This document shows, in pieces, positions 47,101 through 59,100 of a DNA stretch of 64,000 nucleotides (its first letter is position 1; each line of letters starts with the position of its first letter). The translations under genes were made by a program, and so were the position numbers. Location of the stretch: positions 80,457,635 to 80,521,634 of the forward strand of contig NC_134365.1 in the NCBI RefSeq assembly GCF_035582795.1. Reading direction: 5' to 3'. The notes beneath the pieces were generated by a model. It did no database searches, was not told the origin of the DNA, and saw only the letters and a program-made list of their open reading frames with translations. This DNA is from Mycteria americana. Its lineage: Eukaryota; Chordata; Aves; Ciconiiformes; Ciconiidae.

Positions 47101-50100
47101 GTTGACTGCAGTAGCCAAGTCAAGCACTTTCAGGCTCTGACTATTCCCTGTGCAGCCCACGGCATGACTTAGGGCTTTGAGACTGACCAATAAACCCCTA
47201 CCACGGAAGAAGGCTCAGTGGGGATGGGCAAAGGCAATGTCATGAAGCTCAGAGTAATGCAAGGTATGACTGACCACAGCTATTGCAAAGAAGCTGACTT
47301 TGTCTCAACACAAAGGGGACCAGAGGGTGGCCTTTTTTGTAGATAAATGGCTATGTCAGCTGAGTGGATCAGCTGGTGGTGTAAATGTTTTTCCTCAAGT
47401 TAGCCAGACCAGCATGGGGGAAGTGAATACAGGACTCAGCCCAACATAGAGTATAAAAACTAAACAACTATCAAAAGAATTTCAAATAGAGCAACAGGCT
47501 TGAGCTGGCTTCAACCCACTTATTTCTTCCTGGGGACTGAGGACAGCGTCGTGACAGTGAGCATATTATACAGACCTAATGGGAATCACATTGGTATTGT
47601 GATTGAACCGTGTATTGCAATTGCTATGTTTTGGTAAGCGTAACTTAACATTTGTGTTGTGTTTTCGGTGTATTTTGTATCACTTCGCTACATCAGAAAT
47701 CTCATTGTACTGGGCCTGGCTAGGATACAGTTAATTTTCTTCATAGCAGCTCATATGATGCTGTGTTTTAGATTTTTGACCAAACCAATGCAGATAACAC
47801 ACTGATGCCCTAGCTTTTGCTCAACAGTGTTTGCACAGCATCAAGGCTTTCTCTGTGCCTGACTCTGCCCCCCAGGGAATAGACTGGGGAGTGCACAACA
47901 GGTTGGGAGGGGACACAACCAGGCAGAGGACCCAAGCTAACCAAAGAAATATTCCATACCATATAACATTATGCTCAGCAATAAAAGGGAAAAGAGGGAG
48001 TTTTAGGAGGGTTAGCGATCTTTTGCTCAGGAACTGGCTGGGCATGAGCCTATCCGTGGGAGGTGGCGAGTGATTCCCTTTGCATCACTCTTCGTTTGTT
48101 TGTTTTCTTCTTGCACTTACCCTTTGCTTTTTTTTTCCCCATGTTGACCCCCAAGTTTTCTTGCTTTTATTCTTTTTTTCCTCTTCCCCTGTCCCACTGG
48201 GGCCAGGGGGAAGCAAGCGAGTGGCTGTGTGGTGCCTAGCTGCCCACCAGGGTTAACCCACAAACACCCATGTAACATCAACTATCTTCAAATAAGAAAA
48301 TTTGATATTAAACATTTGTGCTCGTTTTGGCTGGGATAGAGTTAATTTTCTTCATAGTAGCTAGTATGGAGCTATGTTTTGGATTTCTGCTGGAAACAGC
48401 GTTGATAACACAGGGATGCCTTCGTTACTGCTGAGCAGTGCTTACACACAGACAAGGCCTTTTCTGCTTCTCACCACCCCACCAGCGAGTAGGCTGGGGG
48501 TGCACAAGAAATTGGGAGGGGACACAGCTGCGACAGCTGACCCCAACTGACCAAAGGGATATTCCACAGCATATGACATCATGCTCACCATATAAAGCTG
48601 GGGGAAGAAGGAGGAAGGGGGGGATATTCAGAGTGACGGCATTTGTCTTCCCAAGCAACCATTACGCGTGATGGAGCCCTGCTTTCCTGGAGATGGCTGA
48701 ACACCTGCCTGCCAATGGGAAGTAGTGAATGAATTCCTTGTTTTGCTTTGCTTGCACGCACAGCTTTTGCTTTACCTATTAAACTGTCTTTATCTCAACC
48801 CATGAGTTTTCTCACTTTTACTCTTCTGATTCTCTCCCCTATCCCACCAGGGAGGGAGTGAGCAAGCAGCTCTGTGGTGCTTAGTTGCTGGCTGCAGTTA
48901 AACCGTGACAACATTACACCCTCCATGCGTGGAATATCTAAAAGAACCTGTTCAGAGAGTATTGGTCCCTGACAGGCTTTAAAGCCAAGGCCCTCTGCCC
49001 AGGAGGACAGGAGATTTATGAGTTCCTATTCACTCACTGGAAGGTATATCAAGACAACCGCTCTACTGACAAAGCTATATCCATTTCCTGGGGACAGAAG
49101 GCATGGAAAGATATCACATGCACAGATACAACTTCTGCATCCTTCCCAGGAAGGAAGCAATGTGTCCAGAACAGTACAGAGATCAATCCCAGACTACTCC
49201 CCATTGTGCTGCACAATGCTTGGGCAGAAATCTCAAGACTCCTCTCCAGGCCGTCCAGTACTATGGCTTTCAGCATACAGTAGGGTAAGCACATAAGCTG
49301 CACTCTGACTACCACAGGGAGCTGAAGGGCTGTGTGAAACCAAATCCCAATGAGAACCACTGATCTCAAGACTGGAGGGTTAGAAACAATCCATACCTTC
49401 TTCTTTACTTCCAGCTCCTGTTGGCAACTGGTGTTGGCTCTGAGCAGGTACACTGTTACTGGGATCTGCATCAGAAGAGTGAATGATCAGCACTGCTGGA
49501 CCAGAACCTCAGCTAGCTGGCAACATCCCAATTTGTGTGTTGACGATTATGTCCATCACAAATATAATTTTCCACTGGCACTCCACAGCTGATATAACAG
49601 ATCAGCAATAACAGTTACAAATGCCAGCTAGTTAGTTATCAGGAGCCACTCAATAGCAATTTTGCATGCAGTATTTTAGGCAACAGTAATGCAGCTCTCC
49701 CTCCCACACGCCTTGGCCATGACTTACTCCATTCCTGAAAGCAGATCAATGTGAGGAGGAAAAAAAAATATGTACATGTTGTAAAAGGGGAAATTGGAAA
49801 GCTGATTCCACATGGAAGCAGTTGATACTTATCTAGATATTTACCTTCTGAAGGTGGCATATGCAGTGTGGAGCCCACTGTTTGCAAAGGTACCCTCCTT
49901 GTACCTGCTGGTTTTTTCAATAAATTTTCTCTTGGTTTGTGGTTGTGTACTGAAAGCACAGAAAGGATGATGGGGTTTAGCTGTGATGTGAGGCAAGAAC
50001 GGCTTCTACTCCTATCAAACTCAGAATCCTATTTAAACTCAGTGTTTCTTACAACTTACTTTTCCCTTTCTTCGGGTGTTTGTTGAATTCCACATGCTTG

Positions 50101-53100
50101 TGATTATATATAGTCTGGATGTTTGAAGCTGTGTTTGCATCAATGCCTCCAGTTTCCAACACTCTCAATGCATGGGTATCCAAGAGGTTATGGGACCTCT
50201 TGCATGGCAAAAATCTACATTCCCCTTGGAGAAAGTGTCGACAAATATGAAGCTTGTTGCAGTTGTTTTGCTGGCTGCAGGTACCATCCTTTCTGTTGTA
50301 AGAGTAGCAGACCTAGTAGTGGGGAGGATAGATAAAATATGAAATGGAAAAGCACATTAGAATCAGTAATTTTTTTCTTTGTTCTATAAGCATGCAGCTT
50401 TAACAGCAGAAAAACTGTGACTAAAAAGCATGTGTTCATTGTGACTTCTTTAATCTGGACAGATTTCTTGCATGGAAGAGCAGGCATTTTCAGCTGACTC
50501 ATGCATTTTCCGTTTTGAAGTTGTGCAGAGTTTTTTTCCAAGAAAAAGAAAAGCCAATCCAACAAGCATTATTTTTTGCACTTCTAAGGAAGACAGTTAC
50601 ATAACAACTGTTTTACAGTTATTCTATTAAAAAGCAAAACAAAACAAAACAAACCCAAACAAAAACATAACGAAGAACAAAGAACAAGTATATCCACAAA
50701 AACATATATACTGTGACAAATGAGGTATTATTTCATGGAGCTCAAACTGCATTTGCAATTCCTATTTGTAAAGCTTATTCTGCGTTGAAGACTTGGGCAT
50801 CTAAAAATGATAAGAAGAATGCTTTGAGATTAGAGTACATATGGAAAAAGCAATGCACTTCTTTATTCCTCTGCTCACCAAAAAAGAGATATGCAGTGAA
50901 TTGGACCCAGGGAACAAATCACACACCAAAAACTTCTTCATATTGCTCACCAAGCACCACAGCAACACTTCCACTCCTGCAGCACAGAGGAGCAGCCCAT
51001 AACAAGAAAGCTGCTTTGAGGAAGACACACAGTCTGGCAGACAGCCCCAACATCACACCAGAACTCTCACGGATCTCCTCCCAACCCCTGTTCCAAGGAA
51101 CAGAGACAGTTTTTATGCTGTGTTGCAACTGAATATATATAGATTTATATATCAGCTAGGGAATTAGAGATTGCTGGGATGGCAGTGTTTAAAAGACTGA
51201 GAAATCAGGCCAGTTTCAACTGCAAAACAACTCTTTACTGCATTCATATAAATTAACAATACCTATGGCCAAAGGCGAGTTCCTTATCGCCATCAGTCAG
51301 TGTCACGTACAGAACAATTAGCCTTCACAAACTTACTCTAAATTAGCTGGGAGCATACAAAGGCACAGAACTGAAGTAATTTCAGTTAGCACTGATGGCT
51401 ACTACCCTTAATGGTTCTTACCCCCTGAGGGAAACAGAAACCAAAGGTGGTTGTCTTCTTTCTTCCCCATCTTCCCTCTGTCATTGTGGATGCTTTATGC
51501 TTTTCTACACCTAACACCGCAAAGAATGCTCTCATTTGCTTTTGACATCTTATTTTTGGGATCTGTACTTGTTCTGGTTTTGCTTGTTCTACTGGATTGT
51601 TCTGCTTCCATCACATACCCTTCCTGCCTGCTCTGCAGGATTTTAGTTTTACCAGATACCTTGCAGCTTTTACTTCTACATGTTTTCCTGCACCGTTTGC
51701 ACAATTGTATCACAACTTTCCATTTACCACCTTGCAATTATGGCTATTATTTACATATTTAAGCTCAGCTGCATCACAAAATGTTGTCAGTGGTGTTACA
51801 ATCTGTTGGGCGCCCATGCAAGATGCTGGCAGCAGGGGTGGCCTCTGTGAGAAGAAGCCAGGGGCTGCCCCACACTGGACACAGCTGGCTCCAACAGACC
51901 ATCTGCAGGACACAGCTGAGCCTGTCAGCCAAGCTGGTGGCAGCTCTGGGAAAATGTATTTAGGAAAGAGCAAAACGTTGCACAGTAGTGAGGGGGAGTG
52001 GGGTGGGGAAAGTGTGAGAAACAGCCCTGTAGACAGCAAGGTGAGAAGAAGGAAGGGTAGGAGGTGCTCCAGGTGCCCGAGCAGAGATTCCCCTGCAGGG
52101 CCACCTACAGCTGGTTGCCCAGGACTGCGTCCAGACGGCTGTTGAATATCTCCAAGGGGGGAGACTCCGCAACTCTGGGCAACCTGTGCCAATGCTCAGT
52201 CACCCTCACAGTAAAAAAAGCATTTCCTGATGTTCAGAGGGAACCTCCTGTGTTTCAGTTTGTGCCCATCACCTCTGGTCCTGTCACTGAGCATCACTGA
52301 AAAGAGCCCAGCTCTGTCCTCTTTACACCCTCCTCTTCAGGTGTTTGTAAACATCAGTGAGATCCCCTGAGCCTTTGCTTCTCCAGGCTAAACAGTCCCA
52401 GGTCTCTCAGCCTGCCCTCATGTGAGAGATGTTCCAGTCCCTTCATCATCTTAGTGGCTCTTTGCTGAACTCCCTCCAGTAGCTCCATCACTCTCTTGTA
52501 CTGAGAAAATAAATTTTGGAAAAATAATTTTGGACTATTTTCAGCTAATGTAGCGGGCCACTGTGGAAGACATTATAATGAAGAGATAGCAACTTCTAGC
52601 AAATCTAGGCAGTTTACCTGTAGGCCTTGGTTGCAGAGGCCCGCACGTTATCATTAGTGACAGCCACATAATGGGAGCACATACCATGCCATTAGCATCA
52701 GCTGCCTTTAACAAATACCACCTGTATATACTGTTTGTAAGAGCTTGTTCCTATAGAGATGCATAAGAGCATAAGACTCTCAGTGAACCTCGGTGTACCA
52801 TCTAGAACATTCATTTTATATAGATAGAAGACCAATAGCTTTGGGGTTTTTTTCAGAAAAATACTATAAAGATGTGAAGAACAGCAAAGGTGCTGAATCT
52901 CACCATGGATGGGAATTCTGAACAGCAAGCCATGGTCCTACCAGAGGGGTCTGTCTGATGCTGTATTGTCATGGGTTCCCACAACATCAGAAGGGACACA
53001 TAAGATTTCAACTCATTATAACCTTTAGTAGTAACCAGCTATTTATCTGAAGTATCACGTGCCTTTCTTAGTGAGATCCAGAAGTACCAGCACTTGCCAA

Positions 53101-56100
53101 TGCAAAGCAATTATTCACCTACTCCAGAATTTTGGGTAACACTTTGTTTTTCTGTCCTTCATTTTCCCAACTTTGTCCAAGAAGAATGCAGAAAAGCTTA
53201 TCATCTACAGAGCACTCTAAGATCTATGTATCAAGAACATATGTAAGTGCTAGGTAATGACAAACAGTCTTGTGGGAGATGCTTTGCAACTTCAGTCACT
53301 AAAGAACTCAAATCTTACACCACTGCCAAGGGATGGTCTTCCTCAGTTGAAGGATGTTGCTCTATTTTGGGGGCCCAATACCACTCAGTGTTACCTTCAT
53401 CTAAAATGTACGTGCCTCACCAAAGTGCCTACATAACAAGAAAAATAAGTTAAGACTTTAAATATGCAGCTTGTTTTTCCAACCCTCCAAGTGAAGATAA
53501 CTGTTCAAGTTACTGAGCTGGAAACAGTTAGTCCAACATCCACCAGAGACAGACAATCAAGCACAAACTAAGGGCTGTGATATAAACTTATACAGTAGTC
53601 CCTTGGTTCAAAGGGGTAACATAGTTCGCTGGATGTTTCTAGAAAAACTTAAAATCACTGCTTTCTTAATAGGTCTTTCCCCAACTCAGTCTTTCCCCCT
53701 TAACTTCAATATCCTCTCCTTTCTAGAAACTTTCTCCTCCAGGAATACTGCTAATCAAAACCAGAAGCATAGAGAGCACAGTTTGTCACACAGCCTGAAG
53801 CTGGTTTAAGAACTAGCAAAAAAAGCATAAGACTTATGTCTGACACTGGTTTTGGGGGCCAGAGCATAGGAAGTGCTTTCATGTTTGCATCTTCCTGCTC
53901 AAGACAGTAGGGGGAAAAAAAAAGGCAACTAAAATACGGAATTGGGTAAAAGCTGAGAGAGTACTAAAAATACAAACATTTTGTATGGAGCACCCATTAC
54001 GCAAAATATCACTTTAGGGTAGTGGTAGGTAATACCAGCCACTTAAGTTACAAAGTGAAGCTCCCAGAGATTTAAAGACACTGAATCTGGTTGAGGGCGA
54101 TTTTGTAGAGCATCTAGAGGAAAATGCATTAAATATGATGTTAGTATGCCAGACGGAAGTTTTACATGGGAGCATCAGAGTAAACTATCAAACCAGAACA
54201 AAGTGCTGCCTCAGCTAAACAGGGAATCCACTAATTAGCTACATCAAGAAAGCACACTGCCCCTTGCATTTGCCAAGAAACAAAAAAAAGGAGAGCCAGA
54301 GAAAAGGTGAGGGAAAGTGTAAAACCCCCTGATTTTGGGGTCCTGTTGTGTTTTTCTTACCCTGCACCCCAGTTCACGTCACAGAAGACCAAAGTTTCCT
54401 CTTGCTTGAGAGCTTCACACATTGCTATTTGTCAGCACACACACAGCCAGTCAGCATTTCTAAACAAGAAAAAGCCAAGCTGGCTTTCTCACCCTTTTCC
54501 CCAGCTCCCAGTTTTATGAATGGCCTCCATTGATCAGTTTTCTGTTGTTTCTGCTATTTTACTCCATAAAAGGAGTTAAGGTGCTCAATTAGAAGTAATT
54601 AACAATGCCTGCAAGTGGTGAGGGCTGAACAGATCTATAGATAAGACTTTAAGAGTAATACCAATCAATGATCGTTGCTACTATCTGCTCATTACTGGGA
54701 GTAATTAAACAAGAAACACTTAAGTTTTAGATGCAGCTGTAAATCAAAGATATTATTAAACCTCCCTGCTCATCACCACCATGCTCCTTGAATCTGCCAG
54801 CACAACATATTTTAAAACACTACAAAAAAACCCAAACAACAACAACAACAACAACAACTTATTTTGTCAAAGTCCAGCACTGTCACAGCAGGGAATAAGA
54901 AAACAATAGAACTGTTATGCCAACAGATCTGTGGAGATTATAACCTCCAAAAGACAAGGGTAACAGGTAGTACTCTGGTAATTTCTTAACCAGGAGCAAC
55001 TGTAGCCAGAACAGGATATTCTTGGCTTTGAAACAGCCATACCTTGAAGATAGCACTGCCCTTATACACACATGCAGAACCAGAATGGATCGTTCAGCCA
55101 AATTTAACAAAATCAATGACTTGCATATAAACTGGACAAAGGCTGCTTCGTAGAAAATTAGTGTACAAAAACTCAGTGTGCTTTGGAAGGGGCAGATTTT
55201 ACATAAAACTGACTGCAGTCATTTGGTCATTTTCTCATACATTTTTCTCACTCCCCTATACCCTAAAGCACCAAAACGTGCAGGCCCCCATAGGCTGGAA
55301 AAGGAAAGGGGCCCTCGCTTCCTAGTCTCCATCATCTCTTGGAGAAGAGCCAACAAACGGGTTTTGGTCAGGCCTTTTATCCTGTAAGCACGTACAATTA
55401 TTGTGATCTTTCACCTCCATCTTGCTTACCTTGCCATCTGTAAATCTCTGGTGAAGTTGTTGACTTTTGTTATTTACTTGTTTTGAGTAACTTTATGGCT
55501 ATCCTGTTGGGATAACAGGAACAGCACGCAAAACAGGCTGTATCCTTGCTGTCCGCTTCCTGCTGTCAGAGGGCAGGTCTTCTGCTGACAAGTCGCAGAT
55601 GACATGGCCTTACCAAGGTGCAAGGTGATATTTATGTAAGCAACACACTCCTCAGTGTTTAACAGTTTAATTGCTGTTATTTTTTTTGGTTATAAGTACA
55701 CGGCACTTTCACAACACTTGCTCCATGTTGTTTCTTCTGGTGCTTTCACACACAGCCATTCCCATTCATACTTCATTCAGACTAATCTTAATATTTCTGT
55801 TACATATCTTAACAGCTTGAAATTGAGATCAGACCTCCACCTTCTCTCTTACCCTCTCCCATTCCTAATTAACAAAAGCTTCTTTTAAGAAATCAGTACA
55901 ACTCACATCAGGGAGGAGGAAAGGGTCATTTTGGAGAAGCAGGACTCGCAGCTCATTCTCATCGAGGCCAGACAACTCATGAGTCTTTAGAACTTTTTTG
56001 TTCTCAGCATTGGTGATGTCATGCGAGTACTTACAAGATCTGCAAGAAAATACACAGAAGTATAAATGTTTACTTTTTCAGTCAAGTTGATTTAAAGAAG

Positions 56101-59100
56101 AACCTCAGATAACGCTGAGCTTGGGAAAAGTCAGGGAGAGAAAGGCAGTTTGGCGAAAGTCCCTGTGAACATTTAGATGGTCTCTGTAATTAGGTACAGA
56201 ACGGACCAAACAGCATAACTCTGTGAAATACAGTAGCATTATTATCCCCTTTTTAAACATGGATGTGGCCAGACCACTTCTAAGAAAGCCAGCAGCACAG
56301 ATTTGAAGGTAAGCCTGTCTACCCCACACTTTCTTCCACTCCAGTAAGAGGCAAATCAAATCACACGATCTGAACAGCTGGAGGGAAAGCTAATTTTAGA
56401 GGAATACATCAACAACAGCAGAAGTTGCAACACCCTTGATTTTGTGAAGGTAAAAGGTTGTTGTCTCAGCAGTGGCATGTAAAGAAAGATGCAAAAGTCT
56501 GAGAGTGCAAAACAAAGAGATAATGAAGTTGAAAACAACACAATTCGTTATTTTTGCTGTCTGGGACGTTAAAAAAAGAAAAAATTCCAATAAAGTTCAT
56601 TAACTTCTGAGTTTTGGATAAAGAAGCGACTAAAGGACAATAACGAAGATGCTGGTGCCACTTGCTAACACAAGAGAAATGTCTCAAGTGAGTATAAACT
56701 ACAGAGTGAGAAAGATTGCCTTTTTTTTGCATCTATTTGAAAAGATACTGCAAATCAATAATAAGAAGAGAAACATAATCAACCTGTGCATTAATTCAAT
56801 GACGTAAAATATACCTTCCTTATGTCTTTCTCTTCAAAAGCATGATTTGATACAGCCTTAAGAGTAGACATACTCAACCAATAAAAGTAGCTGTTAATCT
56901 ACCAGACTCAAGTCTCTGTTCCTTTTATCCTTTTAGCCTCCAGTTAACTCCTGAAACTCTCCTCGTGAAAGCTTTTTTACCTCATGCTGTGCCTGATCCA
57001 ATCCTTCTGTGCAGACCCTTGTGTAGACATTTTGCCCCTGACACCCACTACCTGCTGGACACATTGCTTTGTAAGCAAATAAATAAGAATGTGAAGTCTG
57101 AAGGGCAGAAGTGTGCCATCTTTGGTCCTGAGAAACAATCTTCTAAGGATACTAGACTCTGTAGACACTCGATTAATGGCTATGAAGGTAGGAGAGCTAG
57201 AGACTATTCGAGGTGGGAGCCGTCACCAGCGTTCCTCCACAGTTAACTTCAGATTCCAGCGACAGTCACATAGTGAGCTACATCACTTGAGTACATATTT
57301 CTAAGTCAAAGGTTGAAACAGTCCACAAATACAGTGATAATCAATCAGCTGAGTTTAACAACACATTTAGAAAAAAAGCAGTGAAAAGTTACTTGCGAGA
57401 CACAAGTTAAAAACGGATTTAACTGGACTAAAATCTTGATTCCACTAAATAGGAAGACCCCAGTAACTTGTACAGACATTTTTCTTTCAAAAAAATCTAA
57501 ATCAAAAAGGATGCAAGATCTGGAAGCAAGGCTATTGTTGTGGTTTAACCCCAGTTGGCAACCAAGCACCACACAGCTGCTCGCTCACCTCCCCACCCCC
57601 CAGTGGGATGGGGGAGAGAATGGCAAAGGCAAAAGTAAGAAAACTCATGGGTTGAGATAAGAACAGTTTAACAATTGAAATAAAATAAAATAAAAATAAT
57701 AATAAAAAATTGTAATGAAAAGGAAAACAACAAAAAAGAGAGAGAGAAACAAAACCTAGGAAAAACAAGTGATACAACCACTCACCACCTGCTGACCGAT
57801 GCCCAGTCCGTCCCCGAGCAGCGACCGCTGCCCCCCGGCCAACTCCCCCCCGTTTATATACTGAGCATGATGTCATATGGTACGGAATAGCCCTTCGGCC
57901 AGTTTTGGTCAGCTGTCCTGGCTATGCTCCCTCCCTCCCGGCTGTGCACCTCCTCACTGGCAGAGCATGGGAAGCTGAAAAGTCCTTGACTTAATATAAG
58001 CACTGCTTAGCAACAACTAAAACATCAATGTGTTATCACATTATTCTCATTCTAAAACACAGCTCTGTACCAGCTACTAGGAGGAAAATTAACTCTATTC
58101 CAGCTGAAACCAGGACAGCTAGATTTTTACCTTATCAGTTAAAAAATATTCTCTGTCTTGATCCATGTAGTCCACCTAGCAGTATTTCTGCCCCCTCATT
58201 TTAATCAACCTCCCTCCACGAAAGGCATACCCTTATTAATTATTAACACATACAAAGGTGATTTTAAATACTTAGTCCTATTGAGAGGACAGAATGGTTT
58301 ATCGTTACAAAGGGAATCACATCACTGCATGTTTTAGTTCACACAGAGTCATCCAGCGCGAGTGCCCGTAGGCACTTGAAGGTATTTCTACCAGTGAGTC
58401 ACATGAAAGCTTATCGTACCATCAGTAAAGTGAGAAACAGTAAGAAAATGTTAGCATCCTAATACTTTGCTAGTACCATTTTGAGATAGACACGGCCTTT
58501 CCCCTCCATCCTCTTTGGATCCGAGCGCACAACGAGCTACTTTGCTGGGGCAGAAGAGGAAGAATCTGGTGGGGTATTAGCATATTACTAACACTGCAAC
58601 AGGGCAAGGCCTGGGGCTTGGGGGATTACACTGCAAACTCTTCCATCAGAGCTCACTGTTGCCATTGATTGTCACTGAAAAGCTTCTGGGTTTCACTTCT
58701 TTATTTGGTTTTGGTTTCCTTTATCATTATTTTTTTAAACTAGGTACCACCTTTGGCCGACCTGTGCCTAGAGAGGCTGCCGGGCCTACCCTTCCTGTGA
58801 GTCCTCCGTACTTCCAGAAAACGGGACCGCTGTACAAGGGTAATCAAACACCGCCTCTTGCAGAAAGGGCTGTAAGCGGAGCAGTGACTTAGAGCAAAAC
58901 TAAGTGCTTGTAACTTTCTAGATTAAAACCAGATGGCATGCTAACACTTTGTTTTTTCTTACTTAGAGAAATATTTGTAAACTATTTCATCCAGATGCCA
59001 GTGGGCTGAGGGGTGGCGGTCACAGACAAGCGGCTTTAACAAAAAATCGTAATACTGACAAAGAAAACGAGGCTTCAGAAAACTGCAGCCTACCGCGGTC

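Larger units (their letters stand above)
47006..49844 (-). other. PARP12: PARP12 intron 4, host of two LTRs
   Basis: More than 40 per cent of this 2.8-kb intron consists of the adjacent LTRs C and D. The remaining sequence shows no recognised feature. Confidence 0.7.
50313..55906 (-). other. PARP12: PARP12 intron 2 (5.6 kb)
   Basis: The largest PARP12 intron. It contains the CR1 fragment and the adjoining GC-rich repeat-like block near 51.8-52.5 kb, plus an (AAC)n microsatellite at 54.8 kb. No other exon or element was recognised. Confidence 0.7.

Noticed and set aside
47706-48910. LTRs C and D as the two ends of one provirus
   Set aside because: Each has its own target duplication and their divergence differs clearly.
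50160-50220. Apparent frameshift in PARP12 exon 3 after the GECRF motif
   Set aside because: It came from miscounting a run of five T residues; correct counting gives a continuous frame into CKRSH.
51597-52192. Open frames of 182 (plus) and 160 (minus) codons
   Set aside because: They cross the boundary from intron into repeat-like and CR1 sequence and have no protein motif.
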